Part shown: positions 1 to 8,082 of the stretch, piece by piece | Layout of the letters: every line of letters begins with the position of its first letter | Numbering within the stretch: position 1 is the stretch's first letter | Source: DASZYF01 sp035545535 | GTDB lineage: Bacteria > Actinomycetota > Actinomycetes > Mycobacteriales > CAJCIY01 | Direction: 5' to 3' | Assembly (NCBI GenBank): GCA_035545535.1 | Contig: DASZYF010000022.1 | Coordinates: forward strand, 42,856 to 106,855 | DNA length: 64,000 nt | Translations under genes and position numbers: made by a program | The notes under the pieces: model-generated | The model's input: only the letters and a program-made list of their open reading frames with translations | Told to the model about the DNA's origin: nothing | Database searches by the model: none

Positions 1-1491
1 GCCGAGCGCCCGCCCGACGTCGCGCAGCGCCGACTTGGGCCGGTAGCTGATGACGTTGCAGACCTGCGCGGTGTGGTCGCGCCCGTACTTCTCATAGACG
101 TACTGGATGACCTCCTCGCGGCGGTCGCTCTCGATGTCGAGGTCGATGTCCGGCGGCCCGTCGCGGTATGGAGAGAGGAACCGCTCGAAGAGCAGCCCGA
201 GCTTCACCGAATCGACCGCGGTGATGCCGAGCGCGTAGCAGGCCGCGCTGTTCGCGGCCGACCCGCGGCCCTGGCAGAGGATGTTCGCCCGCTCGCAGAA
301 CTGCACGATGTCGTGGACGATCAGGAAGTAGCCCGGGAAGTCGAGCTGCTCGATGACGTCGAGCTCCTTCTCGATCTGCAGGTAGGCCGCCTCGTTGGCG
401 GGCCGACGGTCGCCGTAGCGCTTCTGCGCCCCCTCCCACGTGAGCACGCGCAGCCAGGTCGCCTCGGTGTGACCGGGCGGGACGTCCCACTTCGGCAGTC
501 GCGGCGTGACGAGCGTGAGGTCGAACGCGCAGGCGAGCCCGAGCTCCGCCGCCCGCTGCACCGCGCCCGGCCAGCGCGCGAACCGCTGCGCCTGCTCCGC
601 GCCCGAGCGCAGGTGCGCCACCGGAGCGGCCGGCAGCCAGCCGTCGATCTCGTCGAGGCTGCGCCGCGCGCGCACCGCCGCGAGCGCGGTCGCCAGCCGC
701 CAGCGCTGGGGAGTGGCGTAGTGCACGTTGTTCGTCGCGACCGTCGGCAGCCCGTGCACCGTCGCGAGCGCGGCGAGCAGGTCGTTGCGCTCGCTGTCAC
801 CGGGCTGCCCGTGGTCCCACAGCTCCACCGCGACGTTGTCGGCGCCGAAGACGTCGACGAGCGTGCCGAGCTGATCGCCCGGCAGCGATGCCGGCACCAG
901 TCCCTTGCGGCAACCGGTGAGCACCACCCAGTGCCCGGCGTGCGCACCGGCGAGGTCGGCGAGGTCGTACACGGGCCGGCCCTTCTCACCGCGGCGCTGC
1001 CCGAGGCTGATCGTGCGGGCGAGCCGCGCGTAGCCCTCGGGATCGCGCGCGAGCACGACGAGGTGCGAACCGCCGGGATCCGCCGGGCCCTGCCGCGGGT
1101 GCGGCAGCGCGAGGTCGAGCTCGGCGCCGAAGATCGTGGGGATGCCGACGGCCTTCGCCGCCTCGGCGAACCGCACGACGCCGTAGAACCCGTCGTGGTC
1201 GGTGAGCGCGATCGCCTCGAGCCCCAGCCGCGCGGCTTCTTCCGCGAGCTCCTCCGGATGGGACGCGCCGTCGAGGAAGCTGAAGTTGCTGTGGCAGTGC
1301 AGCTCTGCGTACGGCACCGTCCCCGGGACGCGGGCCACGATCGCTTCGTAGGGCTGCCGCTTGCGCGACCACGCCGGGCTGTCGCCGCCGTCGCCACCCT
1401 CGGGCTGGTTGGTCGATCGGCCGTCGCTCGCGCGACCGGACAGCTTCTCCTCGAGCTCGCGCCAGCTCATCGCCGGGTTGTTGAAGCTCAT
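1..1491 (-). CDS. dnaE2: Error-prone DNA polymerase III alpha subunit DnaE2 (N-terminal part, cut by window edge)
   Basis: The 497 codons present give an N-terminal PHP domain (ELHCHSNFSFLDGA, then ALTDHDG and FGAEL) followed by the start of the C-family polymerase core, with the catalytic PDIDLDIE aspartates near the window edge. The ATG at 1491 follows a GAGAAG ribosome site and lies 24 nt after the imuB stop. DnaE2 is the translesion polymerase of the ImuA'/ImuB/DnaE2 mutasome, and the name rests on this operon context, because DnaE1 shares the same domains. The C-terminal half lies outside the window. Confidence 0.93.
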   Translation of the reverse strand, partial: MSFNNPAMSWRELEEKLSGRASDGRSTNQPEGGDGGDSPAWSRKRQPYEAIVARVPGTVPYAELHCHSNFSFLDGASHPEELAEEAARLGLEAIALTDHDGFYGVVRFAEAAKAVGIPTIFGAELDLALPHPRQGPADPGGSHLVVLARDPEGYARLARTISLGQRRGEKGRPVYDLADLAGAHAGHWVVLTGCRKGLVPASLPGDQLGTLVDVFGADNVAVELWDHGQPGDSERNDLLAALATVHGLPTVATNNVHYATPQRWRLATALAAVRARRSLDEIDGWLPAAPVAHLRSGAEQAQRFARWPGAVQRAAELGLACAFDLTLVTPRLPKWDVPPGHTEATWLRVLTWEGAQKRYGDRRPANEAAYLQIEKELDVIEQLDFPGYFLIVHDIVQFCERANILCQGRGSAANSAACYALGITAVDSVKLGLLFERFLSPYRDGPPDIDLDIESDRREEVIQYVYEKYGRDHTAQVCNVISYRPKSALRDVGRALG

Positions 1492-1515
1492 GCCGTTCTT
1501 CTCATGCTGCTCTTC

Positions 1516-3120
1516 TCATGCGTACGCGCCTTCCACACACCAGCCGTGCGCGGTCGTCATCAGCAGCCGCGCGGTGCCGTCGGCGGTGACCACCTGGAAG
1601 CGCGCGAGCGAGCCCTCGGCCGGATCCGCGGCCGGCCGGTCCCACCAGCGCTCCTGCACCGGCCACGGCCCGGCCCACGACGTGATGCGCAGCTGCGCGC
1701 CGCCGCGGATCGACAGCGCCTGCGGCGGGGCCGACACCGCGCCGTGCCCGTCGAGCGTCACCGGCCGGCCCAGCGCATCGAGCACGGCCGCGGGCAGCCC
1801 CTCCGGGTAGAGGACCGTGGGGGTGGGTGCGGGCAGCCGTCCGGGCCACGGCGGGTCGCCGGTCCACGTGGGCGGCTTCGGCTCGCCCCACGGCACCAGC
1901 CGTGTGTAGGCCGCCGGGTCGCGCCCCCCGGCGGGCACCGGCACGAGCACCGCGTCGAACCCGAGCAGCCCCTGCAACCGCGTCAGCGCGAGCGCCGCGC
2001 GCTCGTCGGCGTCGGTCGCCTCCCCGAACAGCCGGAGCTGCCGGCCGTGATCGCGGTGCACCTCGTCCGGCGTGATGCGCAGCAACGAGATGCCCCCGCG
2101 CGGCCGCTCCTGCGGCGGTCCGGTGAGCCAGCCCGCGAGCTGCCAGCGCATGCGCTGCGCCATCGCGCTCGCGCTCAGAGCGCTCTGCCCTTCGAGGCCC
2201 GCTCGCACGCTCCCGGCGCCGTCCGTACGCCACAGCCGCGCGCGCTGCTCGCCGTGCTCGGTCTCGGCTTCGACGAGCACCCGCGTGCAGCCGAGCCCGC
2301 GCTCGGACAGCGCGGCCTGCAACGTGTCGGCGAGCATCTTCGCGACGAACGCGAGCGGTTCGGTCGTCGTCTCCGGCGGGTCGAGGGCCTGCTCCACCGT
2401 GAGGTCGGGCGGGGCGATGCGCGCGGTGAGCGGCACGTCGTCGAGCCCGCGCGCGAGCCGATGGGCAAGCGTTCCTTCGGCGCCGAAGCGTGACGCGACG
2501 TTCTTGCCCGGCAGCGCGGCGACGTCGCCCAACGTGCGCAGCCCCAGCCGCACGAACAGGTCAGCGAGGTCCGGCCGCTCCAGCACCGACACCGGGAACG
2601 GCGCGAGGAACGCCGCGCTGCCGCCGGGTGGCACGACCGCGCCGTCGGGGTCGGCGGTGCGCGCCGCGAGCAGCGACGCGAACCGCCCGTCGGCCACCCC
2701 CGCGAGCGCCGTCCCCGTCGGCACCGTGGTCTCGGCGACGACGTCGCGCACGGTGTCGGCCGCGATGCGCGCGAGCATCGCGTCCCCACCGAAGTAGCGC
2801 GACGGTCCCTTCGTCGAGAACACGCACAGCCCCGGTCGCAGCACCTCGACCGCGGGGCTCACCGCATCGAGCGCGGACAGCACGGGCTCGAACGCGCGCG
2901 CCTCCTGCATCTCGTCGCGGGTGAGCAGCCGCAGCTCCGGGCAGCGGCGCTGGGCCTCGCGCCGGCGCAGCCCGCGCCGCACGCCGTCCGCCCGCGCGGC
3001 GGCCGAGCAGGCGAGCACGTCCTCGCCGACCAGCACGGCCGCCGGTTCGTCCGCGTCGACCTCGAGCGCGACGAGCGGCCAGTCAGGGCACCAGAGCGTC
3101 AGGACCCGAGCGGCAGCCAC
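1516..3120 (-). CDS. imuB: ImuB, catalytically dead Y-family polymerase-like mutasome adaptor
   Basis: A 534-residue Y-family-like protein. The N-terminus (LTLWCPDWPLVALE) aligns with the palm entry of DinB polymerases, but the metal-binding aspartate is replaced by C-P-D-W and the second catalytic S-x-D-E motif reads SPAVEVLRPG, so a polymerase function is unlikely. ImuB is known to bridge the beta clamp, DnaE2 and ImuA'. The GTG start at 3120 overlaps the end of imuA' by 22 nt, which implies translational coupling; dnaE2 follows 24 nt after the stop. Confidence 0.93.
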   Translation of the reverse strand: MAAARVLTLWCPDWPLVALEVDADEPAAVLVGEDVLACSAAARADGVRRGLRRREAQRRCPELRLLTRDEMQEARAFEPVLSALDAVSPAVEVLRPGLCVFSTKGPSRYFGGDAMLARIAADTVRDVVAETTVPTGTALAGVADGRFASLLAARTADPDGAVVPPGGSAAFLAPFPVSVLERPDLADLFVRLGLRTLGDVAALPGKNVASRFGAEGTLAHRLARGLDDVPLTARIAPPDLTVEQALDPPETTTEPLAFVAKMLADTLQAALSERGLGCTRVLVEAETEHGEQRARLWRTDGAGSVRAGLEGQSALSASAMAQRMRWQLAGWLTGPPQERPRGGISLLRITPDEVHRDHGRQLRLFGEATDADERAALALTRLQGLLGFDAVLVPVPAGGRDPAAYTRLVPWGEPKPPTWTGDPPWPGRLPAPTPTVLYPEGLPAAVLDALGRPVTLDGHGAVSAPPQALSIRGGAQLRITSWAGPWPVQERWWDRPAADPAEGSLARFQVVTADGTARLLMTTAHGWCVEGAYA

Positions 3121-3707
3121 GTCGTGATCCGTCGCTCCCGGGCAGCGGCCCCGCGGCCGCTCGCACTGATCGCGCAGCGCCGCGCGACGAGGCGTCCGCG
3201 TCCGTCACTCAGGCCGTCCCACTCGCTCGCCTCGATGCGCAGCTTGAGGTCGGCCTGCTCGGGCCAGCTGCCGATGGAGACCAGCACACCGCGGCGCTCG
3301 CGCACACGGGCCGCGAGCCGGCGCACCTCGCCGTTGCGCGGGTGCTTGGGCGGGACGACGAGCACCAGCTCGATGCCGTCGAGCAGCGTCGCCGTCGCGG
3401 CGGCCCACTGGTCGCCCGGGGAGGGGACGACGACGAAGCGGCTGAGGTCGCAGCCGATCTCGGCCGCCGCAGCGGCTCCGAGCGTGGGCAGCCCGGCGAC
3501 CGCGCACCAGGCGCCCTGGCCGCTGGCCCGCGCGACGATCGCCAGCGCGAGCGCGGGGGAGTCGACCGCGACGACGCTGCCGCGGGCCAGCCCGCCGTAG
3601 GGGAACAGCCCGTCCAGCGGGGAGAGGACCGGCAGGACGTCGGTTCGCGCCGGGGCGCCCGGCAGGGGCAGGCTGGAGGCCGGGCGCAGCAGGGGGGCGA
3701 CCGACAT
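3099..3707 (-). CDS. imuA: ImuA' (SulA/RecA-like) mutasome protein
   Basis: A 202-residue RecA-like remnant: SVVAVDSPALALAIVARASG resembles a degenerate P-loop region, and DGIELVLVVPPK the following core strand. The ATG at 3707 is preferred over a longer frame because the LexA box and a TACCGT -10 element lie directly upstream, which makes this a likely leaderless start. First gene of the SOS-inducible imuA'-imuB-dnaE2 operon. ImuA' is required with ImuB for DnaE2-dependent mutagenesis in mycobacteria and Caulobacter. Confidence 0.87.
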   Translation of the reverse strand: MSVAPLLRPASSLPLPGAPARTDVLPVLSPLDGLFPYGGLARGSVVAVDSPALALAIVARASGQGAWCAVAGLPTLGAAAAAEIGCDLSRFVVVPSPGDQWAAATATLLDGIELVLVVPPKHPRNGEVRRLAARVRERRGVLVSIGSWPEQADLKLRIEASEWDGLSDGRGRLVARRCAISASGRGAAARERRITTWLPLGS

Positions 3708-3713
3708 GGCTCG

Positions 3714-3736
3714 ACGGTAGTCGAACACATGTTCGA
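3714..3736 (-). promoter_or_regulatory. SOS box with leaderless -10 element of the mutasome operon
   Basis: TCGAACACATGTTCGA (3721-3736) is a perfect inverted repeat matching the Gram-positive/actinobacterial LexA consensus (GAAC-N4-GTTC). On the minus strand the -10-like TACCGT (3714-3719) follows it and ends 6 nt before the imuA' ATG, so bound LexA would cover the promoter. Confidence 0.9.
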
Positions 3737-3828
3737 ACAGCAAGCCCCGGCCGAGATGACAGCCGAGATCGGCGTTGTGGCAGATCTGGGGCCCGTCCGG
3801 CTGCCACAAGTCCGGTCTCGACCGGCCG

Positions 3829-4284
3829 TCAGCCGGCTTCGGCGGCCGCCTTCACGCCGGCGAGCGTGGCCTTCATGCCTTCGACGTTGGTCTTGTTGCG
3901 TCGCTTGCCGGCGATCAGGCCGAACAGCTTCGTCCCGAGCCCCGGGGTGAGCGTGTAGGACTCGGTCACGTCGGTGCCGTCGCCGGCCGCCACGAACCGG
4001 TAGCTCCAGGTGTTCACCACCTGCTTGCCCACCCCGACGGTGAACGTGAAGACCTCACCCGGCACGCACTCGGTGATGGTGCAGACGGTCCAGTAGACGG
4101 GGCCGCGGCCGTTGCGCTTCACGTGCCCGCGGAACTTCGCGCCCACGGCGGGCCCGGTGGCGCCGTCGAGCCACTCCTGCTCGAAGACCTCGGTGCTCCA
4201 CTTGGCGATGTTGGGCACGTCGGCGACGATCTCCCAGACCTTCAGCGGAGGGGCGTTCACGTGGACGGTCACGGAGTCATGCAC
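3829..4284 (-). CDS. SRPBCC (START-like) family protein
   Basis: A 151-residue single START/Bet v1-like domain: N-terminal SVTVHVNAPPLKVWEIVADV strand and helix, then W-S-x-E, and a C-terminal amphipathic helix ending in alanine-rich residues. Such proteins bind hydrophobic ligands or act as polyketide-cyclase-like enzymes; no substrate can be inferred. The GTG start at 4284 has a TAGCGT element (4291-4296) exactly 6 nt upstream, a leaderless arrangement. Divergent from the VOC gene, with only 33 bp between them. Confidence 0.85.
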   Translation of the reverse strand: MHDSVTVHVNAPPLKVWEIVADVPNIAKWSTEVFEQEWLDGATGPAVGAKFRGHVKRNGRGPVYWTVCTITECVPGEVFTFTVGVGKQVVNTWSYRFVAAGDGTDVTESYTLTPGLGTKLFGLIAGKRRNKTNVEGMKATLAGVKAAAEAG

Positions 4285-4290
4285 GCGCCG

Positions 4291-4296
4291 ACGCTA
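4291..4296 (-). promoter_or_regulatory. Leaderless -10 element (TAGCGT) for the SRPBCC gene
   Basis: TAGCGT on the minus strand ends 6 nt before the GTG at 4284, placing the transcription start at or next to the start codon. Confidence 0.6.
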
Positions 4297-4317
4297 GCGG
4301 GCTGCCAGAGTCGTGGC

Positions 4318-4758
4318 GTGACTCGGGTCCACCACACCGCCATCTGCACGACCGACCTCGAGACGAGCCTCGCGTTCTGGCGCGACGGCCTGGGCTTCGA
4401 GCAGCTGATGGACCTGCCGTTCCGCGGCGACTGGCCGACGCTGTTCGACGCCACCGGTGACGAGCTGCGCGCAGTGTTCCTGGGCGATCCGGCCGACCGC
4501 AACAGCGGCATCGTAGAGCTGGTCATGTTCCCCAGCGGCATGCAACCGCCGCACGACACCTCCGCGCCCGCTCAGGGCTTCCTGCTCGTCTCGCTGTACC
4601 TCGACGTCGAGGCGGCGCTCGCGAAGCTCAGCGATCTCGGTCTGGCGCAGGACGTCCGCCGCATCACGGTGCACGGCGTGACGATGGTGACCGTGCGCGA
4701 CCCGAACGGCGTGCTCGTCGAGCTCATCGACGCCGCGGCGGCGAAGCAACCCGACTAG
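4318..4758 (+). CDS. VOC/glyoxalase-bleomycin resistance family protein
   Basis: A 146-residue protein with two beta-alpha-beta-beta-beta units. It opens VHHTAICTTDLETSLAFWRD, where the metal-ligand-like His is the second in HH, and ends with TVRDPNGVLVELIDA, where the Glu is the usual last ligand. The fold covers lyases, dioxygenases and epimerases, so the substrate is unknown. GTG at 4318 fits the domain edge; a longer upstream frame has no family similarity. Its TAG stop shares the CTAG at 4755-4758 with the convergent SRPBCC gene. Confidence 0.87.
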   Translation: MTRVHHTAICTTDLETSLAFWRDGLGFEQLMDLPFRGDWPTLFDATGDELRAVFLGDPADRNSGIVELVMFPSGMQPPHDTSAPAQGFLLVSLYLDVEAALAKLSDLGLAQDVRRITVHGVTMVTVRDPNGVLVELIDAAAAKQPD

Positions 4759-5282
4759 GTGCCTTTGCGGGCGCGCGACGCCCGGATGGCCGCCACGCCC
4801 TGCTCGACCCCCTGCTTCACCAGCCGGTCGTTGTCCTTGCTGATGAAGCGGTGCGTGTAGCCCTGCAGGAAGAACCGCACGATCGGGTTGAAAGCGAAGA
4901 ACGTCTCCCCGAAGTGCACGCGCGTGCGCGTGTCCGACAGCGGCTCGAGCCGATGCCAGCCGGTCGCCTTCGACCACACGGGCTTGCCGATCGCCTCGTA
5001 CTTGGAGAACTCGTGCGGCCGCGACTCGACGACGCACTCCCACGAACGCCCGACTCCTCCGGACAGCAGCAGCTTCGGCACCCGGTACGTGCAGTGCCGC
5101 ACGAGGCCCTGGCCGTTCTCATCACCCTCGAACCAGATCTCGATGCGCACCTCCCCGTGCTCGATGACGCGCTTCTCGCCGGGCACTCCGCGGGCCGGCG
5201 GGTGCAGCGCCCGCCACACCTCTTCGGGCGTCGCGTCGATGTCGAAGTGGTAGCTGTGCTCGATCTGCCTGAGGGAGAACAC
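4755..5282 (-). CDS. SRPBCC family protein (DUF2505-like)
   Basis: About 175 residues from GTG at 5282: SLRQIEHSYHFDIDATPEEVWRAL is a typical first strand and helix of the START-like fold, and RVHFGETFFAFNPIVRFFLQGY with the following helix closes it. Likely binds a lipid-like ligand. The start is uncertain because no good ribosome site is seen. Convergent with the VOC gene, with stop codons overlapping at CTAG, and divergent from the SGNH hydrolase gene. Confidence 0.78.
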   Translation of the reverse strand: MFSLRQIEHSYHFDIDATPEEVWRALHPPARGVPGEKRVIEHGEVRIEIWFEGDENGQGLVRHCTYRVPKLLLSGGVGRSWECVVESRPHEFSKYEAIGKPVWSKATGWHRLEPLSDTRTRVHFGETFFAFNPIVRFFLQGYTHRFISKDNDRLVKQGVEQGVAAIRASRARKGT

Positions 5283-5360
5283 GAGCCGACCATCCCACAG
5301 CCGCCATGCGAGGAGGGCGCGGCGGCAGGTGCGGGCCCACGTCGCGGCGAAGGTGTCGGG

Positions 5361-6491
5361 GTGCGCAGGACGATCATCGGTGCCGCGCTGGCCCTGGCGA
5401 CGGCGGCGGCGCTCGCCGGGATGCCGACGGCATCCGCAGCGGCGCCGAGCGCGCTGCGCACGGCCTGGGCATCTCCGGCGAACCAGCTGCTCGGCGCACC
5501 GGGAGCGGCGACCCGTTGCACGTTCAGCATCCGCACGCACGCGTCCGCGACGGGTGTGGCGCTGCGGCTGCGGAACGACGCCGCGGACGACGTGGTGCTC
5601 ACGGGCCTCACCGTCGCCACGTCCGCGAACCCGGCGCGCGCGGTGCCGTTGACCGTCGGGCGCCGGTTGGTCTTCACCCTTCCGGCGGGCGCTGCGGTGA
5701 CGACGGACGTCGCACCCCTCGCGATGGCGACCACCGACGCGCTCGTCGCGACCTTCACGGACCTGAGCGGGGACGTCGCCCCGACGGCGCACAGCGTCGG
5801 CCTCGAGGCCGGTTCGTGCCGGGACCTCGACGGCGGTCACGCCGTGACCGAGGACGCGCCCTGGTTCGCCGACGCGGTCCTCGTCCAGGGCAGCGTGGCG
5901 CAGTGCGATGTCGCCGTCCTCGGAGACAGCATCAGCGACGGCCTCACCCTGCCCGTGGCGCAGGACGCGCGATGGCTCGACCGGCTCGCGGCGGGCAGCG
6001 ACGGCCGGGTGCTCGTCGCGAACGCGTCGGTGTCGGGCAATCGGCTGCTCGACGACACCCACGGGCCCGGCGGCGTCGCCCGCGTCGGGTCTGATGCGCT
6101 CGACCTCACGGGCGTCGATCGCCTCGTCGTGGAGGAGGGCACCAACGACCTGGCGGCCGGCCGCAGCGCCGCGCGGGTGCTCGCCGCCTATCGCGACATC
6201 GCCCGCATCGCCCACGCACGGGGCGTCCCCGTCCTCATCGCGACCGTCGCGCCCCGCGCCGGCTCAGCGGGGTGGACGTCGAAGAAGGAGGCGCAGCGCC
6301 GCCGCCTCAACTTGGCGGTGCGCACCGCCTCCGGGTTCGACGGCGTGATCGACCTCGATGCCGCGGTGCGCGGCGGGCACGGCGCGCTGCGCGCCGGCTA
6401 CGGCGACGACGACCACCTGCACCTCACGGTGGAGGGGCAGGACGCGGTGTACCGCAGCGCGGGCGTCCAGCGGCTCAGCAGCTGCGCCTAG
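5361..6491 (+). CDS. Secreted SGNH/GDSL hydrolase
   Basis: 376 residues with a signal peptide (VRRTIIGAALALATAAALAG..., likely cleaved after ASA near residue 26-28). After an extended N-terminal domain (about 30-185) comes the SGNH core: block I GDSIS (nucleophile Ser193), block III EGTND, and block V DDHLH carrying the Asp and His. Secreted SGNH enzymes deacylate carbohydrates or lipids; the target is not readable. GTG start chosen because the signal peptide begins there. Ends on CTAG shared with the convergent SDR. Confidence 0.88.
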   Translation: MRRTIIGAALALATAAALAGMPTASAAAPSALRTAWASPANQLLGAPGAATRCTFSIRTHASATGVALRLRNDAADDVVLTGLTVATSANPARAVPLTVGRRLVFTLPAGAAVTTDVAPLAMATTDALVATFTDLSGDVAPTAHSVGLEAGSCRDLDGGHAVTEDAPWFADAVLVQGSVAQCDVAVLGDSISDGLTLPVAQDARWLDRLAAGSDGRVLVANASVSGNRLLDDTHGPGGVARVGSDALDLTGVDRLVVEEGTNDLAAGRSAARVLAAYRDIARIAHARGVPVLIATVAPRAGSAGWTSKKEAQRRRLNLAVRTASGFDGVIDLDAAVRGGHGALRAGYGDDDHLHLTVEGQDAVYRSAGVQRLSSCA

Positions 6492-7213
6492 GAGCGCGCG
6501 GGCCGGTGTCCCATGGGATCGATGGGGGAGTGCAGCGACAGGCCGCCGTCGGCGGCGAGCACCTCGCCCGTCACCCAGCCGAGCCCGTGCACCGCGAGCA
6601 CCGCCTCCGCGATGTCGCCCGGTTCGCCGATGCGCTGCAGCGGCGTGCGCGACGCCGGGCCGTCGGTCCACGCGGTGTGCGCCGGCGGGCCGAGCATCGG
6701 AGTGCGCGTGACGCCGGGCGCGACCGCGTTGACGCGGATGCCGTGCGGCGCCCACTCCTGCGCGGCGACGCGCACCAACATGTCAGCGGCCGCCTTGCTC
6801 GCGCAGTAGAAGCCCATCGTGCGGTCGGCGAGGCGCGCACTGACGCTCGTGATGGCGACGATCGACCCGGGGAGGCCCGCGCCGGTCATCGCGCGCGCGG
6901 CCGCGCGCATGGTGAGCCAGAGGCCCTTCGCGTTCACGTCCATCACGCGGTCCCACGCGTCCGGCTCGAGGTCGAGGAGCATCCCGCCGCAGCCGACGCC
7001 CGCCGACAGCGTCCAGTGCGTCGGCACGCCGTGCGCCGCGACCGTGTGCGCGCAGGCCTGCTCCACCGACGCGGCGTCGGTGACGTCGCACGCGACGTCG
7101 GCTCCGTCGGCGACGTCCCAGGCCACGACGGTGCGCCCGGCGGTGCGCAGCTGCCGCACGACCTCAGCCCCGATGCCTGACGCCCCGCCCGTCACGACGC
7201 ATGCTCCGCTCAC
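6488..7213 (-). CDS. Short-chain dehydrogenase/reductase
   Basis: A 241-residue classical SDR: TGGASGIG cofactor-binding loop near residue 8, ITSVSAR carrying the catalytic Ser, and YCASK carrying Tyr and Lys; ends with TGEVLAADGG. Probably NAD(P)-dependent oxidation or reduction of a hydroxyl/keto group. The GTG start at 7213 has TACGGT (7221-7226) 7 nt upstream, consistent with leaderless transcription. Shares CTAG (6488-6491) as stop with the SGNH gene. Confidence 0.88.
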   Translation of the reverse strand: MSGACVVTGGASGIGAEVVRQLRTAGRTVVAWDVADGADVACDVTDAASVEQACAHTVAAHGVPTHWTLSAGVGCGGMLLDLEPDAWDRVMDVNAKGLWLTMRAAARAMTGAGLPGSIVAITSVSARLADRTMGFYCASKAAADMLVRVAAQEWAPHGIRVNAVAPGVTRTPMLGPPAHTAWTDGPASRTPLQRIGEPGDIAEAVLAVHGLGWVTGEVLAADGGLSLHSPIDPMGHRPARS

Positions 7214-7220
7214 GGAGACG

Positions 7221-7226
7221 ACCGTA
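7221..7226 (-). promoter_or_regulatory. Leaderless -10 element (TACGGT) for the SDR gene
   Basis: TACGGT on the minus strand, 7 nt from the GTG at 7213. Confidence 0.55.
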
Positions 7227-7235
7227 GGAGAAGCG

Positions 7236-7352
7236 TCAGGAACGTGGTGGGCGGCGGGCGTCGGTGCGCGCGAGCGCGATCAGGTCGAAGAGCCCGATCG
7301 AGACGACGAGCATCGCGGCCACGGTGACCGCGAGGAAGCGCTCGACCCCCAT
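7236..7352 (-). CDS. Small single-span membrane protein (hypothetical)
   Basis: A 38-residue frame from ATG 7352 (MGVERFLAVTVAAMLVVSIG...). One hydrophobic segment of about 22 residues is followed by an arginine-rich tail (ARTDARRPPRS), giving an inside-positive membrane anchor. GGGAGG lies 12 nt before the ATG. It fills an otherwise empty gap between the STAS and SDR genes on the same strand. I do not recognise a family; short length keeps confidence moderate. Confidence 0.5.
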   Translation of the reverse strand: MGVERFLAVTVAAMLVVSIGLFDLIALARTDARRPPRS

Positions 7353-7404
7353 GATCGAATTCTGCCTCCCACCACCCGCGCCGGCGCAAGCGATGTCGGC
7401 GTTC

Positions 7405-7872
7405 TCACACCTGCCGTGAGACGGCTGGGGCGTCCGTGATGTCGGTGACGGTCGGCAGGTCCTCCGGCACGGGGTGCACGGTGGTGAGTGACCCGATGCC
7501 GAGCAGCGCGAGCACTCGGTGCACGCGCGGCTGCGCGTTGCACACGACCAGCTGCCCCCCGCGCTCGGCCAGCAATCGGCGCGCGAGCACGACGACCTTC
7601 ACGCCGGAGGAGTCGATGAACGTGACGTCGCCGAGGTCGAGCACCAGGCTCTGCGCCTCCGGCGTGTCGTCCAGCACCTGCCGGATCGCCCCGGTGACGC
7701 CCGGCGCGAGGGCGATGTCGAGCTCCCCTCGCGGGGTGACGACGATCTGCGCCCGTGAGGGGCTGACCCAGGTGCGCACGGGCGGGGCCTCCGGTTCGGG
7801 TGACGGCGGCGGGCTCGCGAGCGGTGCCGGCCGGGCGGGTTCTGCCGTCCGGTGCACTGCTCGCTGGGTCAT
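7405..7872 (-). CDS. STAS-domain anti-anti-sigma factor
   Basis: 155 residues. A Pro/Ala-rich N-terminal tail of about 35 residues precedes a STAS domain with LDLGDVTFIDSSGVKVV, where the DSSG serine is the usual phosphorylation site of SpoIIAA/RsbV-like proteins. These bind anti-sigma kinases to release a sigma factor. No kinase or sigma factor gene is adjacent, so its partner is encoded elsewhere. Confidence 0.88.
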   Translation of the reverse strand: MTQRAVHRTAEPARPAPLASPPPSPEPEAPPVRTWVSPSRAQIVVTPRGELDIALAPGVTGAIRQVLDDTPEAQSLVLDLGDVTFIDSSGVKVVVLARRLLAERGGQLVVCNAQPRVHRVLALLGIGSLTTVHPVPEDLPTVTDITDAPAVSRQV

Positions 7873-7948
7873 TCGACGCAGCGCGACTGGTGCCTTTAGC
7901 CGGACGGCGGGCTTGTCCGACCGTTGTGGTCCGCCGCGACGGACGGGT

Positions 7949-8025
7949 TGGGGTGGCTGACGGGGCTCGAACCCGCGACCTTCCGGACCACAACCGGATG
8001 CTCTACCAGCTGAGCTACAGCCACC
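7949..8025 (-). tRNA. tRNA-His (anticodon GTG)
   Basis: On the minus strand: acceptor GTGGCTG pairs with CAGCCAC, D-arm GCTCAGCTGGTAGAGC, anticodon loop TTGTGGT inside a TCCGG/CCGGA stem, and T-loop GGTTCGAGCC. A G at position -1 (8025) opposite C73 (7952) is present, the identity element of tRNA-His. The 3' CCA (7951-7949) is encoded. Confidence 0.96.
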
Positions 8026-8054
8026 ATGCGCACCGGCGGACCGGCAGCCCGACG

Positions 8055-8060
8055 AGTCTA
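8055..8060 (-). promoter_or_regulatory. Probable -10 element of tRNA-His
   Basis: TAGACT on the minus strand, about 30 nt before the mature tRNA 5' end, in the gap between orn and the tRNA. Confidence 0.5.
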
Positions 8061-8082
8061 GCCAGGCTGCGGCGGGCTCACC

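Noticed and set aside
73..2493. 806-codon open frame on the plus strand opposite dnaE2 and imuB
   Set aside because: Low-complexity Arg/Glu/Val-rich translation typical of the antisense shadow of GC-rich coding DNA; the minus-strand frames carry clear PHP and ImuB motifs.
1516..3120. ImuB as an active Y-family polymerase
   Set aside because: The catalytic carboxylate positions are replaced, and the ImuA'/DnaE2 context identifies it as the adaptor.
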